A stretch of 64,000 nucleotides of DNA. Origin: Amphritea balenae (GTDB lineage: Bacteria > Pseudomonadota > Gammaproteobacteria > Pseudomonadales > Balneatricaceae). The DNA lies in contig NZ_RQXV01000003.1 of NCBI RefSeq assembly GCF_003858655.1, positions 1 to 64,000 of the forward strand, written 5' to 3'. Positions 44,225 through 52,672 of the stretch are shown here, piece after piece. The notes below the pieces were generated by a model. It ran no database searches and was not told the DNA's origin. It worked only from the letters and a program-made list of their open reading frames with translations. A program made the translations under genes and the position numbers. Position 1 is the first letter of the stretch, and each line of letters begins with the position of its first letter.

Positions 44225-45648
44225 TAAACCAGTCCTTATATCCTGAGTTCGGCGTGTTGCTGGTTGACGATGAAGCCTCATTCCTGCGCAGCCTGAGCAT
44301 TACGCTTGCACGCAGTGGCGGCATCACCCATGTCCATCGCTGCGACGACAGCCGCGAAGTGATGGGCATTTTGCAAAATCGGGCGATAGGCCTGATATTG
44401 CTGGATCTCACGATGCCGCATATTTCTGGTCAGGAGCTATTGGCGATGATTACCGAGCAGCATCCCGATATCGCGGTAATCATAATCAGTGGCCTTAACC
44501 AGGTTGAGTCCGCAGTCCAATGCCTGCAACAGGGAGCCTTCGATTATTTCGTTAAAACAACCGAAGAGGGCCGCCTGATAGAGGGGATTAAACGCGCTAT
44601 CCGGATGCAAGAGATGCGTCGGGAAAACCAGGCTCTGGGGCAACGAATTCTCAATAACAGCCTGGAAAGCCCGGAAGTTTTCGATCCGATAATCAGCCGT
44701 AGCAACCAGATGCGGTCAGTATTCCAGTATTTGGAATCAGTAGCCCCCAGTAATCAGCCCCTGCTGATCTGCGGTGAAAGCGGTACCGGCAAAGAGCTGC
44801 TTGCTAAGGCAGCACACCAGTTGAGCAACCGTACTGGCCCATTAGTCAGCGTCAACGTTGCAGGGCTGGATGATAATGTTTTTGCCGACACCCTTTTTGG
44901 CCATCAGCGCGGTGCCTTTACCGGTGCCGAGCGCAACCGAGCGGGGCTAATAGAAGAGGCTGCGGACGGTACACTGTTCCTCGATGAGATTGGCGACCTG
45001 AGCATGGCCTCTCAGGTGAAACTACTGCGCCTGCTGCAGGAAGGAGAGTATTACCCTCTGGGCAGTGACCGACCCAAGCGAATCCGTGCGCGGATAATAG
45101 TCGCGACCCATCAGGAGTTGCAGCAGCGTCAGGCCGAAGGGAGTTTTCGCCGCGATCTCTATTACCGCCTCTGCACCCACCAGATTCAGATTCCGCCACT
45201 GCGCCAACGTAAAGAAGATCTGCCGTTGCTGCTAGATCATTTCCTCGCCCAGGCTGCAGCCGAGCTCGACAAACCGGTTCCGGCGTATCCGCCAGAACTG
45301 CCTCTATTGCTGAACAACTACCACTTTCCCGGTAATATCCGCGAGCTGCGCGCATTAGTCTTCGATGCCGTCAGCCGGCACCGTTCACACCTGCTTTCGA
45401 TGGAGGTATTCCGACAGGTGATCGGAAAAAACGAGGAGGACGGTGGGGAAAGCCTCAGTCAGGCCAGCGATAGCCTGGCCAGCTTCAACCCCGAAGGGCC
45501 GCTGCCGACTCTGGCCCAGATGGATAGCCTGCTGGTCGAAGAGGCGCTGCGCCGCGCCGATAATAATCAGTCACTGGCGGCACGATTACTGGGAATATCA
45601 CAACCGGCACTGAGTAAGCGGCTGAAAAAATCCCGGCCTGACAATTAA
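44221..45648 (+). CDS. Sigma-54-dependent response regulator
   Basis: The 475-residue protein has a receiver domain (VLLVDDEASFL, phospho-Asp in LILLDLTMP near residue 61, KTTEEG) and an AAA+ sigma-54 activator domain (GESGTGKELLAK near 185, GAFTGAERN, the sigma-54 contact loop, FLDEIGDLSMASQVKLL, LYYRLCTHQIQIPPLR). A Fis-type helix-turn-helix closes it (VEEALRRADNNQSLAARLLGI). Phosphorylated by the upstream kinase, it should act from the ATAAC-N4-GTTAT sites before aspA. This is a DctD-like arrangement. Confidence 0.95.
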   Translation: MINQSLYPEFGVLLVDDEASFLRSLSITLARSGGITHVHRCDDSREVMGILQNRAIGLILLDLTMPHISGQELLAMITEQHPDIAVIIISGLNQVESAVQCLQQGAFDYFVKTTEEGRLIEGIKRAIRMQEMRRENQALGQRILNNSLESPEVFDPIISRSNQMRSVFQYLESVAPSNQPLLICGESGTGKELLAKAAHQLSNRTGPLVSVNVAGLDDNVFADTLFGHQRGAFTGAERNRAGLIEEAADGTLFLDEIGDLSMASQVKLLRLLQEGEYYPLGSDRPKRIRARIIVATHQELQQRQAEGSFRRDLYYRLCTHQIQIPPLRQRKEDLPLLLDHFLAQAAAELDKPVPAYPPELPLLLNNYHFPGNIRELRALVFDAVSRHRSHLLSMEVFRQVIGKNEEDGGESLSQASDSLASFNPEGPLPTLAQMDSLLVEEALRRADNNQSLAARLLGISQPALSKRLKKSRPDN

Positions 45649-45695
45649 CATCTGAGCTGGCTACCTCACATAAAACCAAATCAGACCGGACCTGC

Positions 45696-46496
45696 TCAGA
45701 ACAGCCAACCCAACACCTGTTCGGCCAGTTGATTTCCCTGCTGATACTGGTCGTACAATAGTTTACCCGACATAACTAAAGTCACTATCACCACTAAGGG
45801 GCGGATCAATCGCACGCCTTTACTGACCACCATACGCGCTCCGATCAGACCACCGACTAGCTGACCTGCAGCCATAATAAATCCCGCCAGCCAGATAATG
45901 TCGCCACCTATGGCAAAGAAAATAAGCGCCGCAAAATTAGAAGTAAAGTTCAGCAGCTTAGTATGCGCCGTCGCCCGCGCCATGCTGAAACCCAGCAATG
46001 TGACAAAGGCCAGCGCAAAGAAAGTGCCGGTACCCGGCCCGAAAATTCCATCATAGAAACCGATCGCCGCGGTAAAGATAAAAGCGAACAGCGGATAACT
46101 GATCTTACGCTCCCGATCTTCATCACCCATCCGCTTTGAAAACATAAAATATAGCGCGATCAGCACCAGCAGTAACGGCATAATTGATGCTAGTACGCTG
46201 GCATCCATCTGCTGAACTAACAAAGTACCGGCGACAGCGCCGGCGAAGGTACAGCCAATCATCAGCTTCATCTGCGTCAGATCGACCAGTTTCTTGCGTA
46301 CGAAATAAACTGATGCCGCAAAAGTACCGAAACTGCCCTGTAACTTATTGGTCGCCAGCGCTTCGACCGGGCTCATACCCGTCGCCAGCAACACCGGCAG
46401 CGTTATCATACCGCCACCGCCAGCAATGGCGTCGACTAAACCGGCAGCAAGTCCGGTCAGCATCAGCAATAAAATAAGCGCAATATCCAGTTCCAT
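45696..46496 (-). CDS. TSUP (TauE/SafE) family permease
   Basis: The 266-residue inner-membrane protein has about seven to eight hydrophobic helices. It carries the TSUP landmarks VDAIAGGGGMITLP (about residues 21-34), ATNKLQGSFGT, the second half repeat GFYDGIFGPGTGTFFALAF and LLNFTSNFAALI. Family members export organosulfur, sulfite or anionic compounds. It is divergent from aspA and shares its operator region, so it may respond to the same signal. Substrate unknown. Confidence 0.88.
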   Translation of the reverse strand: MELDIALILLLMLTGLAAGLVDAIAGGGGMITLPVLLATGMSPVEALATNKLQGSFGTFAASVYFVRKKLVDLTQMKLMIGCTFAGAVAGTLLVQQMDASVLASIMPLLLVLIALYFMFSKRMGDEDRERKISYPLFAFIFTAAIGFYDGIFGPGTGTFFALAFVTLLGFSMARATAHTKLLNFTSNFAALIFFAIGGDIIWLAGFIMAAGQLVGGLIGARMVVSKGVRLIRPLVVIVTLVMSGKLLYDQYQQGNQLAEQVLGWLF

Positions 46497-46625
46497 AATG
46501 ACTCCTCAGATGAATAGCCCGCACTCTAACAGCAGAACACCCGTGGCTAACAGTAAAATCAAAACAAGCAGCGATATTGCAAAATATGGCCCCTCTGCGA
46601 CAGCCTAAGCCTATAAACCTAGCCC

Positions 46626-46739
46626 TATAACCCTGGTTATAGCTATAACCGCCGTTATACCGACCCTACAGCCCGTGTTTTCTGGCTTACAGCCACTTAT
46701 TCAGGTTTTCGACCACTCCTTTCCATAACCAAAGTTATA
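46626..46739. promoter_or_regulatory. Three upstream activator sites, ATAAC-N4-GTTAT
   Basis: Perfect dyads TATAACcctgGTTATA (46626-46641) and TATAACcgccGTTATA (46644-46659) lie 18 bp apart centre to centre. A third, CATAACcaaaGTTATA, is at 46724-46739. They lie 80-200 bp upstream of the sigma-54 promoter of aspA, the usual place for enhancer sites of a DctD/NtrC-type activator. They also lie 130-240 bp upstream of the divergent TSUP gene. I found no such sites elsewhere in the window. Confidence 0.8.
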
Positions 46740-46817
46740 GCTATAGATAGCCCAACCAGACAGACAAAAACAAAAAATATTACTAATAATCAACTAGTTA
46801 AAAACCAAATAAGTATA

Positions 46818-46834
46818 TTGGCACCCGTTTTGCT
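46818..46834 (+). promoter_or_regulatory. Sigma-54 promoter of aspA
   Basis: TTGGCACccgttTTGCT contains the -24 GG and -12 GC elements with the exact spacing of the TGGCAC-N5-TTGCW consensus. It lies about 42 bases before the aspA ATG and downstream of the three activator sites. Confidence 0.9.
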
Positions 46835-46875
46835 CTGTTAATAGTGAATGATAATAACAAGAGCACAGCGCCACC

Positions 46876-48282
46876 ATGACACACACGAACGCTACCCGCA
46901 CCGAGAAAGACCTGCTCGGTGAAGCCCAGATTCCTGCCACAGCTTACTATGGCATCCAGACCTGGCGAGCCCAGCAGAACTTTGACCTCAGTGGCGTCAC
47001 ACTCAGCCACTTTCCCCAACTGATACGCGCACTTGCGATGGTAAAACAAGCCGCAGCACGCGCCAATAAGCAACTGGGCTATCTCGAGAATTCCCGTGCC
47101 GACCTTATTGAAACAGCCTGCCAGCAAGTTATCGACGGCGTCCACCACGATCAGTTCGTTGTTGACATGATTCAGGGCGGCGCAGGCACCTCGACTAATA
47201 TGAACGCCAACGAGGTGATCGCCAACGTCGCACTGGACCTGATGGGTCATGATAAAGGTGACTATCAGCAGCTTCACCCGAACAACGACGTAAACATGTC
47301 CCAGTCCACTAACGATGCCTACCCTACCGCGGTACGCGTGGCCATATTACTTAGCCACGGTGATCTGGTCGTGGCACTGCGTTCACTGCAGCTGACACTG
47401 GCTGATAAAGCACTGGAATTCGCCGATGTAATAAAGATGGGCCGCACTCAGCTACAAGATGCCGTACCGATGACTCTCGGTCAGGAGTTCCAAAGTTGGG
47501 CAACGACTCTTGGCGAAGATGTCGAGCGTATCGCCGGCCTTGCCGAACTGCTCACTGAAATTAACCTCGGCGGTACCGCTATCGGTACTGGCATCAATGC
47601 CGATGAACGCTATGGTAAACGCGCCGTTTCTGAGCTCGCTCGGATCAGCGGCTATCCGCTGATTCAGGCTACTGATCTGGTCGAGGCCAGCTCGGACATG
47701 GGTGCATTCGTGCTGTTCTCCAGCATGCTTAAGCGCCTGGCGATCAAACTCTCAAAAATAGCCAATGACTTGCGCCTGCTCAGCATGGGCCCGCGGGCTG
47801 GACTCAACGAAATCAATCTGCCAGCACAACAGCCCGGCAGTTCTATCATGCCCGGCAAGATCAACCCGGTGATTCCGGAAGCCGTTAATCAGGTGGCTTA
47901 TCAGGTGATGGGCAATGACCTTGCGGTCTCTTTCGCCGCCGAAGCCGGTCAGTTACAACTCAACGCAATGGAGCCGCTGATCGCCTACAACGTATTGGAA
48001 TCTATCCGCCTGATTAGCAAGGCGATGCCGATGCTTGAAAAACGCTGCATCAGTGGTATCACCGCCAATGTCGACGTCTGCCGGGCACAAGTAGACAACA
48101 GTATCGGCGTGGTCACCGCACTCAATCCTCATATCGGTTACGACAACGCCACCCGCCTTGCAAAAGCAGCGCTGGCCAGCGATCGCAGTGTGATCGATCT
48201 GGTTCGTGAAGAAGCGTTGCTCTCACCCGAGCAGCTTGAAGAAGTATTAAAACCCGAAAACATGATTCGTCCGGGTCGCTAG
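46876..48282 (+). CDS. aspA: Aspartate ammonia-lyase
   Basis: This 468-residue cytoplasmic enzyme splits L-aspartate into fumarate and ammonia. It has the superfamily motif GSSIMPGKINPV near residues 320-331 (catalytic Ser loop). It also has GTSTNMNANEV, HPNNDVNMSQSTND and MGRTQLQDAVPMTLGQEF, which separate aspartases/fumarases from other members. Aspartase over fumarase is supported by the neighbouring amino-acid symporter and sensor. It carries a complete sigma-54 promoter and is followed after 73 bases by the symporter gene, likely the same transcript. Confidence 0.93.
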   Translation: MTHTNATRTEKDLLGEAQIPATAYYGIQTWRAQQNFDLSGVTLSHFPQLIRALAMVKQAAARANKQLGYLENSRADLIETACQQVIDGVHHDQFVVDMIQGGAGTSTNMNANEVIANVALDLMGHDKGDYQQLHPNNDVNMSQSTNDAYPTAVRVAILLSHGDLVVALRSLQLTLADKALEFADVIKMGRTQLQDAVPMTLGQEFQSWATTLGEDVERIAGLAELLTEINLGGTAIGTGINADERYGKRAVSELARISGYPLIQATDLVEASSDMGAFVLFSSMLKRLAIKLSKIANDLRLLSMGPRAGLNEINLPAQQPGSSIMPGKINPVIPEAVNQVAYQVMGNDLAVSFAAEAGQLQLNAMEPLIAYNVLESIRLISKAMPMLEKRCISGITANVDVCRAQVDNSIGVVTALNPHIGYDNATRLAKAALASDRSVIDLVREEALLSPEQLEEVLKPENMIRPGR

Positions 48283-48355
48283 ACCGCACACTTATTTAAC
48301 CCGCACAACAGCTTAAAAAATAACAACAACGAGAAACTCACGAGAGGCTTACTAT

Positions 48356-49669
48356 ATGTCTATTACAACATCATCCGCTCAACAGGGCGGACTCTGGAGC
48401 AATCTTGCTCTGTGGAAAAAGATCCTGATCGGCATGATTGCCGGCATCATCGTCGGCGCCATCATGGGGCCGGATGCCGAGATGCTGAAACCGATCGGTA
48501 CCCTGTTTATCAACGCCATCAAGATGCTGATTGTGCCATTGGTATTTTGCTCTCTGGTGGTGGGTGTAACCGCCATGCAGGACAGCGCCAAGATGGGCCG
48601 CATGGGCCTGAAATCCATCGTTATCTATCTCATGACCACTGCCGTTGCTATCACTATCGGTTTGGGCCTGGGTACTCTGCTTGAGCCCGGTGCCGGCCTG
48701 AACATGGTCGCCGATGCGAATGCTGCGGCAGTCGCAAAAGAAGCGCCAAGCCTGGTCAGCACTATTATCAATCTGATTCCGAAAAATCCTATCGAAGCGC
48801 TGGCAGGTGGTAAAATCCTGCAGATTATCGTCTTCGCCCTGGGTCTGGGTATCGCATTGAACATGATCGGAGAGAAAGGCGAACCGGCTGTAAAAATCTT
48901 TAACAGTCTGGCTGAAGCGATGTTCAAACTGACCGAGCTGGTGATGAAGTTCGCACCATACGGCATCTTCGCGCTAATGGCCTGGGTTGCCGGTAAGTAC
49001 GGTATGGATGTCCTGTTACCGTTGTTCAAAGTGATCGGCGCGGTCTATCTTGGCTGCGTACTGCACGTGTTGGTTGTTTATACCGGTGCGATCTCTTTCA
49101 TCGCAGGTCTGCCTCCGATGCAATACCTGAAAGGTATCATCAACGCGCAGATGATGGCGTTCTCGTCTACAAGTAGCTCAGGCACACTGCCGGTTAGCAT
49201 TCGCTGTGCCCGCGAAAACCTGGGTGTATCTAAAGGAACTGCCAGCTTCGTGCTGCCACTGGGTGCGACTATCAACATGGATGGCACCGCACTGTATCAG
49301 GGTGTTGCCGCCCTGTTTGTTGCCCAGGCGTTCGGTATCGATCTGAGCACTGCCGACTATCTGACCATCATCGCCACCGCAACACTGGCTTCTGTCGGTA
49401 CTGCAGGCGTACCAGGCGCTGGCCTGATCATGCTATCACTGGTACTGACCACCGTCGGACTGCCGATGGAAGGCCTGGCTATCATCGCCGGTATCGACCG
49501 TATCCTGGATATGGCACGCACCAGTGTTAACGTCTCTGGTGACCTGATGGTCTCAGTACTGATCGGTAAATCCGAAGGCGAACTGGATGAATCTATTTAT
49601 AACGCCCATGAACCTGTAACGGAACCAGAAGCCGAGACTGACAGCATCACCGCTACGCGCACTGCTTAA
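48356..49669 (+). CDS. gltP: Dicarboxylate/amino acid:cation symporter (GltP/DctA type)
   Basis: The 437-residue inner-membrane protein has about eight helices plus two re-entrant hairpins. It includes the serine-rich motif SSTSSSGTLPV near residues 267-277 and NMDGTALYQGVAALFVAQ near 306-323, the ion and substrate binding elements of the DAACS family. It should import glutamate, aspartate or C4-dicarboxylates with H+ or Na+. Its place after aspA points to aspartate. An acidic, non-conserved C-terminal tail (EPVTEPEAETD) follows the last helix. The symbol is a family name, not proof of specificity. Confidence 0.9.
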   Translation: MSITTSSAQQGGLWSNLALWKKILIGMIAGIIVGAIMGPDAEMLKPIGTLFINAIKMLIVPLVFCSLVVGVTAMQDSAKMGRMGLKSIVIYLMTTAVAITIGLGLGTLLEPGAGLNMVADANAAAVAKEAPSLVSTIINLIPKNPIEALAGGKILQIIVFALGLGIALNMIGEKGEPAVKIFNSLAEAMFKLTELVMKFAPYGIFALMAWVAGKYGMDVLLPLFKVIGAVYLGCVLHVLVVYTGAISFIAGLPPMQYLKGIINAQMMAFSSTSSSGTLPVSIRCARENLGVSKGTASFVLPLGATINMDGTALYQGVAALFVAQAFGIDLSTADYLTIIATATLASVGTAGVPGAGLIMLSLVLTTVGLPMEGLAIIAGIDRILDMARTSVNVSGDLMVSVLIGKSEGELDESIYNAHEPVTEPEAETDSITATRTA

Positions 49670-49691
49670 GAGCAGTGGATAGAGCGATGCT

Positions 49692-49736
49692 TCGCCACTC
49701 GCTAGAACTGAAAGCAAGCTTTCCTGCTAGTTGCTA
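49692..49736 (-). repeat. Partial inverted copy of the flanking repeat
   Basis: The minus strand reads AGCAACTAGCAGGAAAGCTT GCTTTC, sharing AGGAAAGCTTGC with the right copy at 49847-49857 but in opposite orientation and at shorter length. Confidence 0.35.
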
Positions 49737-49756
49737 AAAAAACGAAGACCAAAAGC

Positions 49757-49784
49757 AAAAAACCGCCAACTGGCGGTTTTTTTA
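49757..49784 (+). terminator. Terminator after the symporter gene
   Basis: AAAAAACCGCCA-ac-TGGCGGTTTTTTT, closing the aspA operon. Confidence 0.9.
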
Positions 49785-49803
49785 ATGCCCGTTGTGCAGG
49801 CAT

Positions 49804-49871
49804 ATTTTTCTAGCCACTAGCAAGCTACGCAGTAACGCTCTGGCGAGGAAAGCTTGCATTCCGGTCTGACA
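49804..49871 (+). repeat. Flanking repeat, right copy
   Basis: Same orientation as 42367-42449 and related block by block (see that entry). Together the pair brackets about 7.4 kb containing the complete sensing, transport and aspartase module. Confidence 0.55.
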
Positions 49872-49890
49872 CTAAAACGCTTCCGACGTT

Positions 49891-50373
49891 TTAGTGCTGA
49901 TGCCCACCTTCACCATGGGCGTGGCCGTGGGAGATCTCTTCCGCGGTAGCATCACGGGCACCCATGATTTCAATATCGAAGGTCAGGGTCTTGCCGGCTA
50001 ATGGATGATTGTTGTCGACGGTGACCATAAACTTGCCCACTTTAACAACGGTAACCTGACGCAAGCCCTGTTCGGTGTGAACGGTGCCAACCATCCCTTT
50101 ACGCCATTTCTTAGCACCTTGCAGGTGCTTAACCGGAATACGTTGTTCGCAGTTCGGCAGGAACTCACCATAAGCATCTTTCGCTTCCAGTGTGATGGAA
50201 AAAGTGTCGCCGACCTCTTTGCCATCCATCGCCGCTTCCAGACCGCTGATCATATTATTATGACCATGCAGGTAGGCCATTGGCGCGCCGCCGCGGGTGG
50301 TCTCTTCAACACTGTTCTCCGCGTCGCTCAGGTTATAGTGGAACTGGACTACTTTATCTTTACAAACGCTCAT
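49891..50373 (-). CDS. slyD: FKBP-type peptidyl-prolyl isomerase SlyD
   Basis: This 160-residue cytoplasmic folding helper has a split FKBP domain (VQFHYNLSDAENSVEET, AYLHGHNNMISGLEAAMDGK) with an IF chaperone insert (EAKDAYGEFLPNCEQ, and MVGTVHTEQGLRQVTV). It ends in a His-rich tail (HGHAHGEGGHQH), which in SlyD binds nickel and other metals. SlyD delivers metal for hydrogenase maturation and folds proteins generally. Confidence 0.93.
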   Translation of the reverse strand: MSVCKDKVVQFHYNLSDAENSVEETTRGGAPMAYLHGHNNMISGLEAAMDGKEVGDTFSITLEAKDAYGEFLPNCEQRIPVKHLQGAKKWRKGMVGTVHTEQGLRQVTVVKVGKFMVTVDNNHPLAGKTLTFDIEIMGARDATAEEISHGHAHGEGGHQH

Positions 50374-50408
50374 TGCTGTTCCTGTATTCTATATAACAAC
50401 AGCGGTGA

Positions 50409-50879
50409 TCAGCTCACCGCGGTGATTTCAAATTCACCCTGGGGTAAAGCAACTGAATCGCCACAATGACGGCCGATCAGCGCTGCGCCAATCGGCGCTT
50501 CAGGGGTAATAACGATAACGGTATAAGATTCAAAATCAATATGAATCCCGCCACCCGCAGGGCCAATAAACAGGTGTTTCTCTTCGCCCTGCTCATTCTC
50601 TAGTGTAACCAGCGCGCTCAGGCCCAGCGCTGTGCTTTGGTCAAACTCACGCATGATCATGTTGCGATAGTCGGCCAGATTCATCTCTAGCTCTTCAACC
50701 CGCTTAGATTGCCCCTGTGCCAGATAAGAGGCCTCAAGGCCCAGGGTATCGTACTGGGTTTCAGGCACACTTTCATCATGCACCGCAGCTTCACGGGCTT
50801 CATTTGCCGCTTCAATGTTTACTTCAAGGTCTGCCTGTAACTGGCTTACAATCTGGTCTGTCAGCTGTTTTTTATTCAT
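50409..50879 (-). CDS. GreA/GreB-type transcription elongation factor
   Basis: This 156-residue protein has an N-terminal helical/coiled-coil region ([23 protein letters not shown], then [19 protein letters not shown]) and a GreA/GreB-type C-terminal domain ([39 protein letters not shown]). In that domain the S-P-x-G-x-A-L-x-G motif of Gre factors reads APIGAALIG. It is shorter and distinct from standard GreA, so it may be a variant that binds the RNA polymerase secondary channel. Confidence 0.8.
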   Translation of the reverse strand: MNKKQLTDQIVSQLQADLEVNIEAANEAREAAVHDESVPETQYDTLGLEASYLAQGQSKRVEELEMNLADYRNMIMREFDQSTALGLSALVTLENEQGEEKHLFIGPAGGGIHIDFESYTVIVITPEAPIGAALIGRHCGDSVALPQGEFEITAVS

Positions 50880-50999
50880 AAATCAAACCCTTGTAATAAT
50901 TTTGCAGTATCCCTATTAATCCCGGGAAAAGAAACAACTATTTCACACACTTTCAGGCCGTTTTATGGGACAATGCGCGGCTTATTTTTACGCTTACTG

Positions 51000-52607
51000 A
51001 TGGATACCGCTGTGCTTACTACCGCTAATATCACAATGCAGTTTGGCTCAAAGCCACTGTTCGAAAATATCTCCGTTAAATTCGGTGAAGGTAACCGCTA
51101 CGGCCTGATCGGCGCCAATGGCTGTGGCAAATCAACCCTGATGAAAATTCTCGGTAGCGATCTTGAAGCATCATCCGGTACCTTCAGTAAAGACCCTAAT
51201 GAGCGCATTGGTAAACTCCGTCAGGATCAGTTTGCCTTTGAAGAGTTCAGCGTTATCGATACCGTTATTATGGGTCATAATGAGCTTTGGCAGGTAAAAC
51301 AAGAGCGCGATCGTATCTATGGTCTGCCGGAAATGAGCGAAGAAGAAGGCATGGCAGTTGCCGATCTGGAAGTTCAGTTTGCAGAACTGGACGGCTATAC
51401 CGCAGAGTCCCGTGCGGGTGAATTACTACTTGGCCTGGATATTCCGATCGAGCAGCACTTCGGCCCGATGAGCGAAATAGCCCCGGGCTGGAAGCTACGG
51501 ATACTTCTGGCCCAGGCGCTGTTTGCCGATCCGGATATTTTGCTGCTGGACGAACCGACCAACAACCTGGATATCAACACCATTCGCTGGTTGGAAACGG
51601 TACTTAACGAACGTAACAGCACGATGATAATCATCTCCCACGACCGTCACTTCCTGAACTCAGTCTGCACCCATATGGCTGACCTGGATTACGGAGAGCT
51701 ACGTGTTTACCCGGGTAATTATGATGATTACATGATCGCCTCGACCCAGCTACAGGAACGCCTGCATGCTGAGAATGCCAAGAAAAAAGCTCAGGTGGCT
51801 GAACTACGCAGCTTCGTCAGCCGCTTCTCGGCTAATGCTTCGAAAGCGAAACAGGCTACATCGCGTGCCCGTCGGATCGAAAAGATCGAGATGAACGATA
51901 TCAAGCCTTCCAGTCGTCAGAGCCCCTATATCCGCTTTGATCAGGAAAAGAAACTGCACCGCCTGGCACTGGAAATCGAAGGTCTCACTAAGGGCTTCGA
52001 CGGCACGCCACTCATTAAAGACCTGAGCATGATGGTTGAAGTCGGCCAGCGTATCGCCATTATCGGACCTAACGGTATAGGTAAAACGACCTTACTGCGT
52101 TGTCTGTTTGGTGATCTTGAGCTTAACAGCGGCGAAGTAAAGTGGTCTGAAAACCATAACATCGGCTACTACGCGCAGGATCACGCCTACGAGTTTGCTG
52201 AAGATATGAACCTGTTCGACTGGATGGCACAGTGGACCAAGTCCGGTGCCGATGAGCAAGTAATTCGCGGCGCCCTTGGCCGGATGCTGTTCTCGCAAAA
52301 CGATATCAAGAAGTCCGTTAAGGTATTGTCCGGTGGAGAGAAAGGCCGCATGTTGCTGGGTAAACTAATACTGCAGCAGCCTAACATCCTACTGATGGAT
52401 GAGCCGACCAACCACATGGATATGGAATCCATCGAAGCCCTTAACCTGGCGCTGGAAAACTTCGAAGGTACACTGATCTTCGTCAGCCATGACCGCGAGT
52501 TTGTATCCTCCCTGGCCACCCGTGTAATCGAACTACAGCCAGAAGGTCTCACCGACTTCCAGGGTGGCTATGAAGACTACCTCAAGAAGCAAGGTATTGT
52601 AGGCTGA
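51000..52607 (+). CDS. ybiT: ABC-F ATPase YbiT
   Basis: This soluble protein of about 535 residues has two ATP-binding cassettes: Walker [10 protein letters not shown] and GPNGIGKTT, signature-type segments SEIAPGWK and LSGGEKGRM, and Walker [12 protein letters not shown] and [11 protein letters not shown]. Between them is the ABC-F linker ([20 protein letters not shown]). ABC-F proteins bind ribosomes and regulate elongation or antibiotic response. Long stretches match E. coli YbiT closely. A start at 50973, 51000 or the GTG at 51012 is possible. Confidence 0.94.
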   Translation: MDTAVLTTANITMQFGSKPLFENISVKFGEGNRYGLIGANGCGKSTLMKILGSDLEASSGTFSKDPNERIGKLRQDQFAFEEFSVIDTVIMGHNELWQVKQERDRIYGLPEMSEEEGMAVADLEVQFAELDGYTAESRAGELLLGLDIPIEQHFGPMSEIAPGWKLRILLAQALFADPDILLLDEPTNNLDINTIRWLETVLNERNSTMIIISHDRHFLNSVCTHMADLDYGELRVYPGNYDDYMIASTQLQERLHAENAKKKAQVAELRSFVSRFSANASKAKQATSRARRIEKIEMNDIKPSSRQSPYIRFDQEKKLHRLALEIEGLTKGFDGTPLIKDLSMMVEVGQRIAIIGPNGIGKTTLLRCLFGDLELNSGEVKWSENHNIGYYAQDHAYEFAEDMNLFDWMAQWTKSGADEQVIRGALGRMLFSQNDIKKSVKVLSGGEKGRMLLGKLILQQPNILLMDEPTNHMDMESIEALNLALENFEGTLIFVSHDREFVSSLATRVIELQPEGLTDFQGGYEDYLKKQGIVG

Positions 52608-52624
52608 TAGCCCTTAAATAAAAC

Positions 52625-52656
52625 AAAAAAGCCAGCTTAGTAAGCTGGCTTTTTTA
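52625..52656 (+). terminator. Bidirectional terminator
   Basis: AAAAAAGCCAGCTTA-gt-TAAGCTGGCTTTTTT between ybiT and the convergent lipoprotein gene. Confidence 0.9.
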
Positions 52657-52672
52657 GTGTCGGACTTGTTAA

